Counted from the stretch's first letter, positions 54,214-63,344 are shown. The stretch: DNA of 64,000 nucleotides from an uncultured Bacteroidales bacterium (GCA_905234275.1 CAJOHD010000011.1:1-64000); one strand, 5' to 3'. Notes: generated from the letters alone by a model not told the origin. Translations and numbers: made by a program.

Positions 54214-54221
54214 CAAATATA
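54214..54221 (-). promoter_or_regulatory. -7 box TATATTTG next to the GTG start
   Basis: Only CATC separates TTTG from the GTG at 54209, so the expected transcription start coincides with the start codon. Confidence 0.55.
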
Positions 54222-54257
54222 ATAAAAATCATTCAATAACAACAATATACAAAAAAA

Positions 54258-54277
54258 GGGCAAATAATGATTTGCCC
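54258..54277. repeat. Palindrome GGGCAAAT-AATG-ATTTGCCC
   Basis: Perfect 8-base arms followed on the minus strand by T-rich sequence and preceded by TGTAGG, the same end as the palindrome at 12301. It sits between the TPR regulator and the moxR fragment, next to the block's right end. Confidence 0.75.
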
Positions 54278-54303
54278 CTACATCGTTTTAACAATCATTA
54301 AGT

Positions 54304-54495
54304 GCTGGTCCTCGTGCTTCGCAGTATCTCATAATCGGTGCCAAAGCCAACGCCCTGATGAGCGGCAAGTTCTCACCCGACATCGAAGACGTGAAAAAAG
54401 TAGCGGTGCCGGTACTCCGACACCGCCTAGTTCGCAACTACACCGCACAAGCTGAAGGAGTCGGGATAGAAAAAATAATAGAGGATTTACTTTAA
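54304..54495 (+). pseudogene. 3' fragment of a second moxR
   Basis: In-frame codons for AGPRASQYLIIGAKANALMS through RNYTAQAEGVGIEKIIEDLL and a TAA stop. The first 52 codons give exactly the same residues as 46254-46409 of the complete moxR, with 10 silent changes and no replacement; the last 11 codons differ. No start or upstream part is present. It is 7.85 kb beyond the complete gene, so the two ends bracket the intervening cargo block. It was evidently part of a working moxR from a related lineage or copy until recently. Confidence 0.92.
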
Positions 54496-55097
54496 AACAT
54501 ATAGCCTAATCCAATATTAAAACTATGATATTCTTGTTTGTTAGGTAGTATTAATTCAAAAGCGGAATCTAAATCAACTTTTGTATTGGTTTTATAATAA
54601 TTGAAATTATATGATGCAAACACCATCCATCTGCTGATCTCATACCCCAATCTTACTCCTGGACTAAGCATCAAAAAAGTATCATATTTTGTTTTATAAA
54701 AATCATAATCTTCAGATAATTTATATCTTGCAAATCCAACACCAGCAGCGATATATGGAGTGATATTGAATGCAGAGATATTAAATTTATAACCCAAAGA
54801 CAACATCAATGAATGATTTCCTTCTGTGCAAGGTATATTATCATTGCCGTTTAATTCATAAATATAATGATTGATATTTTTGAAATAGTAGCCAGCACCA
54901 ACCATAAATCCATCATCAAGAAAACGGTTATAGACCACGTCTATCGTTGGACTCAAGTCTTTTATCGGGTATGATTTATCTTGTGTTATTGTACAAGAAC
55001 CAAAACCTAAAAAAACTGCGTTATTACGTTTTTCTTGTTGGGCGTTAGATGCTAATGAAAGCAACAATGCGACTATCAATAAACAACGTTTCATCAT
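54492..55097 (-). CDS. Outer-membrane beta-barrel protein
   Basis: A 201-residue exported protein with a signal peptide ending ASNAQ and alternating strands with aromatic girdles; it ends SFNIGLGYMF, a typical outer-membrane C-terminus. It resembles small OmpW/OmpX-type barrels ('outer membrane beta-barrel protein' families). The function is unknown. Its stop overlaps the stop of the moxR fragment on the other strand. ATG 55094 is an alternative start. Confidence 0.75.
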   Translation of the reverse strand: MMKRCLLIVALLLSLASNAQQEKRNNAVFLGFGSCTITQDKSYPIKDLSPTIDVVYNRFLDDGFMVGAGYYFKNINHYIYELNGNDNIPCTEGNHSLMLSLGYKFNISAFNITPYIAAGVGFARYKLSEDYDFYKTKYDTFLMLSPGVRLGYEISRWMVFASYNFNYYKTNTKVDLDSAFELILPNKQEYHSFNIGLGYMF

Positions 55098-55196
55098 AAA
55101 CTGAATATAATTTAGTTTATAACGATGTGAGATAATTAAAATTTTGTCTCTTACCGAAAAAAGCCGAAGGCCTGATTTTTTGCTTGGTTTTAAAGA

Positions 55197-56117
55197 TTAC
55201 TCTTTAATGATCTTTTCTGAAAATTCTTTGCCGTCTGCCATTTTGATTTTTACGATATAAACTCCCATAGGAAGGCTTGAGATGTCGATAGTGCTGAAGT
55301 TGTTTTTTTGCGATTTGACAAGTCGGCCGTCTAATGAGAAAATGTCTATCGCAACAGGTATAGGATTATCATTCATTTCCAGAACATTTTCGCAGTCTTC
55401 TATAAACGTTGAAAAACCGCCAAAACTGTCATGCCATGGCGAGTTTTCATATTTGGTTTTGCTTCCGCAAGGGACGATGAGAGTCGAGCAGCCGAATCCA
55501 TCAAATTGAAAAATAGTAGTGTTGTTGTTATCGTATCCTAAAGTTGGAGGCTCTTCTGCCAGTGACACAGCTTTTGTGAAATTGGAACAAAACTCAAAAG
55601 CATGCGAGCCTATGAAGTCTACGGAATTAGGAATTGTCAGAGTTCCATCGAATCCAATACAAAACTCGAAAGCGCATCCATAGATTTTAGTAACCGAAGG
55701 AGGAATGGTCAAAGAACCTGTAAAGCCATGGCAACCGTTGAAAGCATGAGCATTTATTATAACGACAGAATTAGGGATATTCAAATTGCCTGACAAACTG
55801 TCGCATTTGACGAAGGCGGCATATCCTATTTCAGTCACATTGTTGCCAATGGTTAGTGTTCCATGAAGGCTATGGGTATTAGCGAAAGCATTCTCTCCGA
55901 TGCGAGTGACCGGATAGTCGTTTCCATTGTTTGACACGAAGTCGGGGATAACAATGGAGCCTGTTGCCTCTGTGCCGTCAACATGTCCGGTGACCGTCGC
56001 CGAAACGCCATCATCGTTGACGGAATATACCAAATTATTAGCAATGAACGTCTCTTGGGCGTTCACTGCCAATATTCCACAAAGCAACGATATAACAAAT
56101 GTATATAGTCTTTTCAT
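55197..56117 (-). CDS. Secreted BspA-like leucine-rich-repeat protein with T9SS tail
   Basis: A 306-residue exported protein; signal peptide ends VNAQ. About five LRR_5 (BspA/TpLRR) repeats cover residues 60-195 (VTRIGENAFANTHSL, VTEIGYAAFVKCDSL, VTKIYGCAFEFCIGF). In oral and gut Bacteroidota such proteins bind fibronectin or other cells. A sorting tail ends the protein (FSLDGRLVKSQ ... GVYIVKIKMADGKEFSEKIIKE). It starts 5 bp after the GLUG gene and is in that operon. Confidence 0.88.
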   Translation of the reverse strand: MKRLYTFVISLLCGILAVNAQETFIANNLVYSVNDDGVSATVTGHVDGTEATGSIVIPDFVSNNGNDYPVTRIGENAFANTHSLHGTLTIGNNVTEIGYAAFVKCDSLSGNLNIPNSVVIINAHAFNGCHGFTGSLTIPPSVTKIYGCAFEFCIGFDGTLTIPNSVDFIGSHAFEFCSNFTKAVSLAEEPPTLGYDNNNTTIFQFDGFGCSTLIVPCGSKTKYENSPWHDSFGGFSTFIEDCENVLEMNDNPIPVAIDIFSLDGRLVKSQKNNFSTIDISSLPMGVYIVKIKMADGKEFSEKIIKE

Positions 56118-56122
56118 GCTGT

Positions 56123-58759
56123 TTATTGTTTAACAATGCGTGTTGCAGCCTTTGAACCGTCAACGAAACTTGCTTTTAATAAATAAACGCCATTGGGGAG
56201 ATTCGATATGTCAATTTGTTGATTGTCGGAAACTATTATACCGGAAGCAACAGTTTGACCCATCATATTTACAATAAGGTATTCCGAATTTATCAGACCA
56301 GATTTTACATATAGAATACCCTGTGAAGGGTTAGGATAAACATCTAATCCGTTGTCTGGGACAATCTCATCTACACCAAAATGCCACTGACTATAAATCT
56401 CATCGCAATCAACATCGCCATCCTGATATATTATTTCACCTTTTTCCCAATAGCACCTAATACCTGCCATCTCGAAACTATCTTTGTTTTCAAGTAATCG
56501 TTCAGGGAAGAAGCTAGTAATATGGCCAACAGAGCAAACAATAGTTCCGCTGAAAATATCATTTTCATCACTTATAGTCAGTGAACGAAACACTTGATCG
56601 TTGTATTCGACAAGACCAACCTCATCAACATGCATAGTTATTGAATTTGTTCCTACATTTATTGTCCATTCATCACCAACGTTGGCGGCGAAATTATAAA
56701 GCATCGTGGAATCTTGTTGCGGATCATGCCACCAATATACGCAACCGTTATATTCATAAATATATTCACGCGATTGCCTTATACTTTTATCGTATAATGT
56801 ATTGGTCTTGACGATAATTTTCACTTTCTTATGGTTAATCACAGTATCACCAACACATGACAAATACTGATATGATTCATTTCCATCATTGTTGAGAATT
56901 CCGTAATACCATTCAGAACCTAACAGAGGATATTTCGGATATGATGATACAACAGGATAACCATCGTTAATCCCCTCAATATCCTCACTCCATGAACTAA
57001 TTAATGGCATATGAGAAAAGAAACCTATACTTGCAACAACTTCTGAGCCTGCGTTTAATGCCTCGATCATGTCAGTTGTACCATATTGAGCTTCGTTGAG
57101 TATCCAACTGGTAGGCGTAGCACCTTGATAGAAAGACGATGAGCCTGGTAGATTAGGCATATTATGATATCCATTTGCAGGCATGTTATCGTCATCAAGC
57201 CAATAGCAGTTGAGATAAACGTTATTAGAGCCATCACCCCATCCAACGATATTTCCATAATCAGCGTACACATTTTGCGGATCATCTGAATTAAAGACAG
57301 CACCTGTATTATACACATTGTATATATGACGCGAACTTGCTCTTCCGGCTATACCACCGACACCAAAATTACCACTCGTATGCTGTATGTTTGCTGCGCT
57401 GACACTACCTCGATTATAAGAATTGGCTATATACCCATATGATAATCCTACAAGACCACCTGTATATTCTCCTCCGGTCACATTGCCATAATTAGCACAT
57501 CCACCAACATAATCATAACCAAGCATACCGATCAAGCCACCAACTATATAGTCTCCTGATATATTCCCATAATTTACACATCCCGAGTATACACCATATG
57601 CTGCTTGTGCAACTATTCCACCACAAAAACTAATTCCCTCGCCAAATGATGCCTCGTTAACACAATCTTTAATAAAATCATCTGATGCTTTTCCGCATAT
57701 TCCACCAAACGTATAACCTGACCCTGTAGCTTTATTACGACATGAATTTATTTCACTAATTACAGCACTTCCAACAATACCGCCATTGTGGCTTTCTCCT
57801 GAAACAACCCCGGTTTCGTTATTCAAACAATTATTAATGATTGCATAGTAACCTGCAGCACCACAAATTCCACCAGTATTACCACCTCCTGATAAACTAC
57901 AATTATTTTCGCAACCATCAATTGTGCCAAAACATATCATGCCAACAATTCCACCAACTCTTTTCTCACCATGAACATAGCAAATAACATTATTGCTGCA
58001 ATCAACAATTGAGTATTGAGCATAATCACGAACCATCACCTTCGTATTTGTCAAATTACCATAGGCATTAACCCTTCCAACAATGCCACCAGTAAACCAA
58101 TAACCGTCAATATTTACATCCAAAATATGACAAGATGAAATATTTGAAACATCTTCAATTTGACCATTCATTCCGAAAGTTATTCCAGCGAAGCCGACAA
58201 CGCCACCTGCTATGCCTGTTGTTGATTTAATAATACTTTCTGAAACATTACAATTGGAAATGTCGGTCAATCCTGCATAAGCCACCAATGCACCGGCATA
58301 TTCCGATTCATTATCAATATTCACTAAGGAAAGATTTGTATTTTTTATTTCAGCCCTGTTTGTGCAGCCAAACAAACCTTTGAAATACTCTCCCTGATGT
58401 TGATACAGATTAGAAACCATTTTCCCATTTCCATCGAAATGACCTGAAAAATAGCGGAATATGGTGTCTGTCTCAGTAACTATTGTGTTTCCGATTGATA
58501 CCCATTCATTAAAGCCGCCATTACAGTCCGCAAGATTAATATCGTTTGTAAGGATATAAGATACATTGCCTCCAGTGCCGTTGTTGGTCTGCTGCGCAAG
58601 AAGTGCCAGTTGTTCTGCATTGGCAATCTGATAAGGATTTTCAGGTGTTCCGTCACCGCCGTTGTAAGAAGATGCGATTGTTCCGTCCCAGCAAGGGGTT
58701 TGTGCTCCGCAAAAGAGTGCGAAAGCAAGAAAAACTGTTAGAATAAAATGTTTTTTCAT
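56123..58759 (-). CDS. Large secreted GLUG-repeat protein with T9SS tail
   Basis: An 878-residue exported protein. The signal peptide ends FCGAQ. After the usual opening (CWDGTIASSYNGGDGTPENPYQI) there are about ten GLUG-like repeats (GGIVGMICFGTIDGCENN, GGICGAAGYYAIINNCLN, GGLVGLSYGYIANSYNRG) that predict a long beta-helix for adhesion. A second domain (about 620-790) precedes the T9SS tail (DVYPNPSQGILYVKSGLI ... GVYLLKASFVDGSKAATRIVKQ). It starts 12 bp after the TPR regulator, which probably controls it, and is followed by the BspA-like gene. Confidence 0.88.
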   Translation of the reverse strand: MKKHFILTVFLAFALFCGAQTPCWDGTIASSYNGGDGTPENPYQIANAEQLALLAQQTNNGTGGNVSYILTNDINLADCNGGFNEWVSIGNTIVTETDTIFRYFSGHFDGNGKMVSNLYQHQGEYFKGLFGCTNRAEIKNTNLSLVNIDNESEYAGALVAYAGLTDISNCNVSESIIKSTTGIAGGVVGFAGITFGMNGQIEDVSNISSCHILDVNIDGYWFTGGIVGRVNAYGNLTNTKVMVRDYAQYSIVDCSNNVICYVHGEKRVGGIVGMICFGTIDGCENNCSLSGGGNTGGICGAAGYYAIINNCLNNETGVVSGESHNGGIVGSAVISEINSCRNKATGSGYTFGGICGKASDDFIKDCVNEASFGEGISFCGGIVAQAAYGVYSGCVNYGNISGDYIVGGLIGMLGYDYVGGCANYGNVTGGEYTGGLVGLSYGYIANSYNRGSVSAANIQHTSGNFGVGGIAGRASSRHIYNVYNTGAVFNSDDPQNVYADYGNIVGWGDGSNNVYLNCYWLDDDNMPANGYHNMPNLPGSSSFYQGATPTSWILNEAQYGTTDMIEALNAGSEVVASIGFFSHMPLISSWSEDIEGINDGYPVVSSYPKYPLLGSEWYYGILNNDGNESYQYLSCVGDTVINHKKVKIIVKTNTLYDKSIRQSREYIYEYNGCVYWWHDPQQDSTMLYNFAANVGDEWTINVGTNSITMHVDEVGLVEYNDQVFRSLTISDENDIFSGTIVCSVGHITSFFPERLLENKDSFEMAGIRCYWEKGEIIYQDGDVDCDEIYSQWHFGVDEIVPDNGLDVYPNPSQGILYVKSGLINSEYLIVNMMGQTVASGIIVSDNQQIDISNLPNGVYLLKASFVDGSKAATRIVKQ

Positions 58760-58771
58760 GGTGTTAAGGTT

Positions 58772-60139
58772 TTAAATTTCACTAATTATTTCTTCAAATG
58801 TTCTGTTATCGTCTGCGAGTTCCATTTTCGTCTGTTTGATTCGCATTTTACGTTTGTAATATGATTCAAGTTGCGTTTCGAGCAAAACCGAAATCACCTG
58901 GTTGGAGAAGCCGTTTTTCGTAAGGCAGCAGATGCGCACGTCGTTTCGGGTGAGTTTAGGAAACTTCGCGAGAAGCTTTTTAGAAAAACCGTCGTAAACC
59001 AAGTCTGTCATGCTGATGAAGTCGTCCCAGTCGGCATCGCTGAGGTCGAAGTTAAGCGCATCGGCAGTGAGGTGCTCGCCGAGTTTCTTGGCCGTAGTAA
59101 AAACACTGCTGCTGAGCATCACCTTGTCGCGCATCTGGAGCTCCTTTTCAAGTGATTTTATCTTGTTATCTGTCACTCTTTTCCTGACAATCAGTAAGAT
59201 AGTGAGACTTCCAAGCAAAACGACTGCAATAATCAGATAGAGTTTCAGGCTCTTGGTGCGATGCAGGGTCTCAAGCTCGTTTTTCTGCGCCGTCAGCTCG
59301 CTTTCCGATTTTATCCGTTGGATGTTCTCGTTGTTGTGTTCCCTTTCGGCAAGGGCCATATTTTCAAGGAAAAGCTGTTCGTATTCCATCGCCATCTCAA
59401 GGTTTTCCTCATTGAGAGCAATGCCATAGAGTGTTTGGTAAACCGACATCCTTATTCCAGCCCTGTCGCTTTGCAAAGCCTGCTCGAGATAAGGTTTCGC
59501 ATTGTCGTTTTCGTCGATGTAATAATAAAGGATTCCGAGTGTCATGTTGGCGACATCCAAATCATTGCCCTGCAAGCCGCCATCAATAGCTTTGCCAACA
59601 AAATCAATAGCTTGTGAATAATCGCCAATTTCCATGTAATAATCGCGCCCGATTTCGAGATAGATATCGCACATCATCTCTTTATTATTTAATAAGGTGG
59701 CGATTTGGAAGGCATTGTCGTAAAATTGCTTGGTCTGGGCATACCATCCGAGAGATTTTGCGGCACGACCGCAGTTGCGCCATGCTGTCATCATCCCGAC
59801 GGAGTCGTTAATCTGTTTGAAGTCGTTGACAGCTTCACGGTGCATATTCAAGGCGTCTTCAAACATCTGGTGTTTGTTGTACATCGAGCCAAGATTGTCT
59901 TTAATGTTAGCGCGCAATTGCAGAGACGCACGGCCGTGCGTCTCAACGTTATCCATCAATGATAATGCCTTGAGGAAACATTCCGTAGCCTCCTCGGACA
60001 GACGTTGCGAACGCAACTGCACACCTTGTTCATATAAAGCGTGCGCACGTTGTTCCCGTCTCGTTTGCGATTCGCATGAAGTCATGACGACAATGAACGC
60101 CATCGCAAGAATAATTTGATATGTGAGTTTTGCTTTCAT
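58772..60139 (-). CDS. Membrane-anchored TPR regulator with HTH-like end
   Basis: A 455-residue protein with a lipobox-like VMTSC signal, TPR repeats (about 30-270: ATECFLKALSLM, MFEDALNMHREAVNDF, YSQAIDFVGKAID), a coiled coil, a transmembrane helix (about 300-320), then a C-terminal helix-turn-helix-like region (LTRNDVRICCLTKNGFSNQVISVLL). It is a paralog of 3162 and 52566. It heads the operon with the GLUG and BspA-like cargo genes. The dispersed palindrome 59923-59944 is in frame near residue 70. The -7 box TATTTTTG ends 6 bases before ATG 60139, so the message may have almost no leader. Confidence 0.78.
   Translation of the reverse strand: MKAKLTYQIILAMAFIVVMTSCESQTRREQRAHALYEQGVQLRSQRLSEEATECFLKALSLMDNVETHGRASLQLRANIKDNLGSMYNKHQMFEDALNMHREAVNDFKQINDSVGMMTAWRNCGRAAKSLGWYAQTKQFYDNAFQIATLLNNKEMMCDIYLEIGRDYYMEIGDYSQAIDFVGKAIDGGLQGNDLDVANMTLGILYYYIDENDNAKPYLEQALQSDRAGIRMSVYQTLYGIALNEENLEMAMEYEQLFLENMALAEREHNNENIQRIKSESELTAQKNELETLHRTKSLKLYLIIAVVLLGSLTILLIVRKRVTDNKIKSLEKELQMRDKVMLSSSVFTTAKKLGEHLTADALNFDLSDADWDDFISMTDLVYDGFSKKLLAKFPKLTRNDVRICCLTKNGFSNQVISVLLETQLESYYKRKMRIKQTKMELADDNRTFEEIISEI
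59923..59944. repeat. Dispersed palindrome AGACGCACGGCCGTGCGTCT in a TPR regulator
   Basis: The same 20-base core as at 6117-6136, with one more paired base on each side, in frame as NVETHGRASLQ. Two copies of one palindrome inside two unrelated genes. Confidence 0.9.
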
Positions 60140-60145
60140 ACATTG

Positions 60146-60153
60146 CAAAAATA
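60146..60153 (-). promoter_or_regulatory. -7 box TATTTTTG of the 58772-60139 operon
   Basis: Six bases separate it from the ATG at 60139. Confidence 0.6.
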
Positions 60154-60221
60154 TACAAAATTTTTCTTTGTCAAGAGGTATGAAAGCCCAAATCTGGGTT
60201 TGTCCATGTGATAAAAAGAAA

Positions 60222-60287
60222 AATGTCTAATCAATTTTGAAAATCAATCGATTAGACATTCTTCAAAGACATGTTGTCCATGTCTTT
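60222..60287. terminator. Two adjacent hairpins after the dipeptidase-like fragment
   Basis: AATGTCTAATC (60222-60232) pairs with GATTAGACATT (60250-60260) and is followed on the minus strand by TTTCTTTTT, a good minus-strand terminator. AAAGACATG (60265-60273) pairs with CATGTCTTT (60279-60287) and runs into T6 on the plus strand. Confidence 0.7.
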
Positions 60288-60293
60288 TTTACT

Positions 60294-60620
60294 TTAATAA
60301 ACCTTCAGCTTATCTCCAGTCTGGTCAATAATAGCCTTGTAGAACTCTTCGCTGTATTTCGGCTGTTCCACTTTTGGAGCATAGTATTTATAACCCTCAG
60401 GAATTGCACGGGCAGTCTTCACGTTGCCGTCCATATATTTCATAAAGAGGTACTGGTAGAACACCTTCCAGTCGGCGCAAAGCTTGGTTGCCTCGATTTC
60501 AGGATGGATGTAGTCGTATTTGGTGTATGCGAAGTTTGAAACCTGGCTGAAGATCCAGAATCCTGCCGTCTCCGACCATTCCATCATCGAGCCGTTGACC
60601 TGAACCCTGAAAGTTGGACA
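60294..60620 (-). pseudogene. 3' remnant of a C69-type dipeptidase-like gene
   Basis: About 108 residues: FRVQVNGSMMEW, SETAGFWIFSQVSNFAYTKY, DYIHPEIEA, then a charged tail ending GDKLKVY and a stop. The segment SETAGFWIFSQVSNFAYTKY is like the C-terminal part of C69-family dipeptidases (PipD/U34), which have '..A.W.fN.VsN.aY.ryd' here. The N-terminal catalytic Cys, signal and body are missing: upstream in frame there are only codons of the adjoining T9SS gene end. It has its own terminator downstream. The family call is from memory and moderate. Confidence 0.6.
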
Positions 60621-60625
60621 AAAAA

Positions 60626-62305
60626 CTATTTTACCCATTTACCTTTTTCAGCATCTTTACCATCAGAAACCACTTTCCATATATAGATTCCTGCAGGCCA
60701 ATTCTCGGCATTTATAGAAGTAATAATATCTGTAATCTCCTGATTACAAATAAGTTTTCCATTGATACCATATACCTCGACATGAGCGTTTGGCAAAGTT
60801 GTGCGGATATTCAATTGATTGTTTCCTGGATTTGGATATGCGAAAGCCACTTTGAGTCCGTTGTCGTGGGCCTCCTCGATGCCGTTGAATGACTCTGGTG
60901 GAAATTTCTTAACCACGCTATGGAAAGCACGAGGATAGTTGTCGTTGGGGTTCTCAACATAGTTTCTGAAGTGTCCAGCAATGATACAACCGCCATCCCT
61001 TGTGGCTTTTAATGTGTTTATCCAAAGTGCTGTGCTGTCTTTGCCCATGTCATAATACACTTCATGTTGCGTGTTTAAGTTTCTGTCAAGGACACGTAAA
61101 ATAAAATATTGGAATTCGTTAAAGAAATAAACTGTACAAATAACGGCACTTGGCGTGGCGCCAAAGAAAATCCTGTTTTCTTCAGTCCAATCGACAGAAC
61201 ATCCCATGGGCACACTTGTCCTTTTGCGAGGTTCATTAATGTCAGAATGTGCAAAAACCATGCTGTCGACAAGATGAGCGTTGTCGTCAACTTCAAGACA
61301 CGAAGCCGCATAGTATTGTATTATATTGTTGTTTATCAAATGATGTTGAGTTGTTCCCGCACCAATTATTGTTGTATGCGAAGTTGTCCGTTTCAATGTA
61401 AGCCCATCCATATCACAAACATTATCCCTTAACACCATGCAATGAGCTCCAGTTCCAGTCGTGCCAGCCAATGTTTTTTCTTCAACAAAATTAAAATCTG
61501 AATCAAAATGCGAGACGTAAAAACCGATATGTTCAATACTTGTATAATAAAGATATTTATCGTATTCCGCATCATATATCAGATGGTTTTTATGTCTAAA
61601 TCTATTACATCTTTCGTGTCCATAACTTACGTTTTTCAACACATTAAACTCATAGTCGGTTTTTAAAAAGATAGTCGAGTCTTTTCCATGGTTTGGAAGA
61701 TGCATGTTGTAAGGCTGATGTGTCGTAAGCTTTTCACAGCATAAAACAAAACCACTCCCCTCATTTTCAATAACAGTGCCAACTAAAATACGAGGATAGT
61801 AGGCTGTCGGTTGGGACAGCAAACTCTGCCAATCAACGGTGTCTATGGAGAAGGTCATCTCTTTTGAATATAATATGTCGAAATCGGCGTTTAATTCACT
61901 CATCACAAGTTTGGAGTCAAATGTATTTGGATCATGACCCAATAGTGTTGGGTTTAATATCGGATTATATGTATAAAACATATAAAAGCCACCATGGTCA
62001 TTTGTCAAGACACGACAATCGTCCGCGCCGAAGCCATGATAATCATGCAGAATAAGTTCTCCAAATCTTTTCTCATTAATCAGCTCGCCATCAGGTGAAA
62101 ATCTGCAAAAATAAACAGCCCCGGCTTTAGCCATATCTATTCCCGAGATGAAGAAATCGCCGTTATCAAGTTCAATAATATCATTAAACAAAACACAAGG
62201 CGATTCATTTTGAATAGAATCGAAAACGTATTCGAATTCATATTGTGCGAGAGCCTTGCCGCTTAATATGAGCAGCAAGGCGATGATTGTGGAGAGTTTT
62301 TTCAT
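60626..62305 (-). CDS. Secreted T9SS cargo protein, beta-propeller-like
   Basis: A 559-residue exported protein with a signal peptide ending KALAQ. The plan resembles the 312-1784 protein: IIELDNGDFFISG, FSPDGELINEKRF, DFDILYSKEMTF and many blocks of similar strands, then a T9SS tail (FAYPNPGNNQLNIR ... GIYIWKVVSDGKDAEKGKWVK). The start is ATG 62305 at the signal peptide; the open frame upstream covers the 3' end of the preceding gene. It begins 7 bp past the stop of the lipoprotein gene at 62313, and the dipeptidase remnant follows directly. Confidence 0.83.
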   Translation of the reverse strand: MKKLSTIIALLLILSGKALAQYEFEYVFDSIQNESPCVLFNDIIELDNGDFFISGIDMAKAGAVYFCRFSPDGELINEKRFGELILHDYHGFGADDCRVLTNDHGGFYMFYTYNPILNPTLLGHDPNTFDSKLVMSELNADFDILYSKEMTFSIDTVDWQSLLSQPTAYYPRILVGTVIENEGSGFVLCCEKLTTHQPYNMHLPNHGKDSTIFLKTDYEFNVLKNVSYGHERCNRFRHKNHLIYDAEYDKYLYYTSIEHIGFYVSHFDSDFNFVEEKTLAGTTGTGAHCMVLRDNVCDMDGLTLKRTTSHTTIIGAGTTQHHLINNNIIQYYAASCLEVDDNAHLVDSMVFAHSDINEPRKRTSVPMGCSVDWTEENRIFFGATPSAVICTVYFFNEFQYFILRVLDRNLNTQHEVYYDMGKDSTALWINTLKATRDGGCIIAGHFRNYVENPNDNYPRAFHSVVKKFPPESFNGIEEAHDNGLKVAFAYPNPGNNQLNIRTTLPNAHVEVYGINGKLICNQEITDIITSINAENWPAGIYIWKVVSDGKDAEKGKWVK

Positions 62306-62312
62306 AATCATA

Positions 62313-63344
62313 TCAATCTGGTAATCCTGTTTTATAGAATAATAACGCTGCTTTGTGAGAAATATTATAGTAAGCAGGATTGGTTGAAGTGCCACTTATA
62401 ACAGCCTTTTCGCCAATAAGTATATTTCTAATCGGAGAGTGATATCTGATAGAGTAATGATAACAACCATGATGATTAATTACAGCACCGTATATATTCC
62501 GTAAGTATAAATTCAAATAATCATATGTAATGCAATAAGAAGGGACAATATAATCCATTACATTCTCGGCATGGAAGAGCCAGTAATCAACACCGTTCAC
62601 AATGCTTTGCAGGGAATCGTAAGTTTTTATTTCATAATCTATTTCATATGTAAGTATATTAGGGTTCACGGTGTCATTATCATCCCTTGTCATGTTTGAA
62701 AGCATTGCGTTGCTTTTGTTAGTCAGTTCTTGTGCGGCGTCGCTTAATCTATAGGAACCATCACATTTACCATTGTCCATGCCCCAAATCCAGTTTTCAC
62801 CTTCAGCGAAATAATCCAAATCAGGAATAGGTTCAGTATTCCCAGGAACACCTCTTGTGAAAATGATTTCGACATCTTCGTTCCTTATATTATTTTGCGG
62901 GTAATTAATCATGAAGTAATTCACGGAGTTTTTGTCATTCTCTATACTTAATGCAAAACTATCGTAAATGTCAATCAAATCATTTATAGCAATATTGCCT
63001 TCCGAGTTTGTTTGTGGTGCATCATAGCGCAAAGTGTCGAGCTCGGTATCCTCAAGATATCGGTTCACACACGAAAACTCATAGTTGATGGCACCGTCGA
63101 GAATGCTGCGTGCTTCAGATGGCGAAACATAGCCGTTGTCGGTTTTGGCATCGCCATGATAAGCCTCGCGAGCTTCATGGAATTTCATGATTTTTTCATA
63201 AACCTGTTGTGCCTCGGTCTTTTTTGTAATTTGACTGTTCCCTTGTGCTATCTCATGCAAATCTTTCTTGCAGGAAACGAAAATTGTTGCGGTTAATGAC
63301 GCCAGCAATGCCGCTGAAATGGTGATTGATAATAGTTTATTCAT
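62313..63344 (-). CDS. Lipoprotein of unknown function
   Basis: A 343-residue lipoprotein (lipobox IFVSC, Cys25). The segment YHGDAKTDNGYVSPSEARSILDGAINYEFSCVNRYL is a compact region I have seen in unclassified Bacteroidota lipoproteins located next to T9SS genes; no function is known. It lies between two T9SS cargo genes on the same strand (spacing 21 bp upstream, 7 bp downstream), so the three are probably one operon. Confidence 0.65.
   Translation of the reverse strand: MNKLLSITISAALLASLTATIFVSCKKDLHEIAQGNSQITKKTEAQQVYEKIMKFHEAREAYHGDAKTDNGYVSPSEARSILDGAINYEFSCVNRYLEDTELDTLRYDAPQTNSEGNIAINDLIDIYDSFALSIENDKNSVNYFMINYPQNNIRNEDVEIIFTRGVPGNTEPIPDLDYFAEGENWIWGMDNGKCDGSYRLSDAAQELTNKSNAMLSNMTRDDNDTVNPNILTYEIDYEIKTYDSLQSIVNGVDYWLFHAENVMDYIVPSYCITYDYLNLYLRNIYGAVINHHGCYHYSIRYHSPIRNILIGEKAVISGTSTNPAYYNISHKAALLFYKTGLPD

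Noticed and set aside
54267..54455. A 62-codon frame over the moxR fragment
   Set aside because: It is in the wrong frame; the true remnant frame (54304-54495) encodes the moxR C-terminus.
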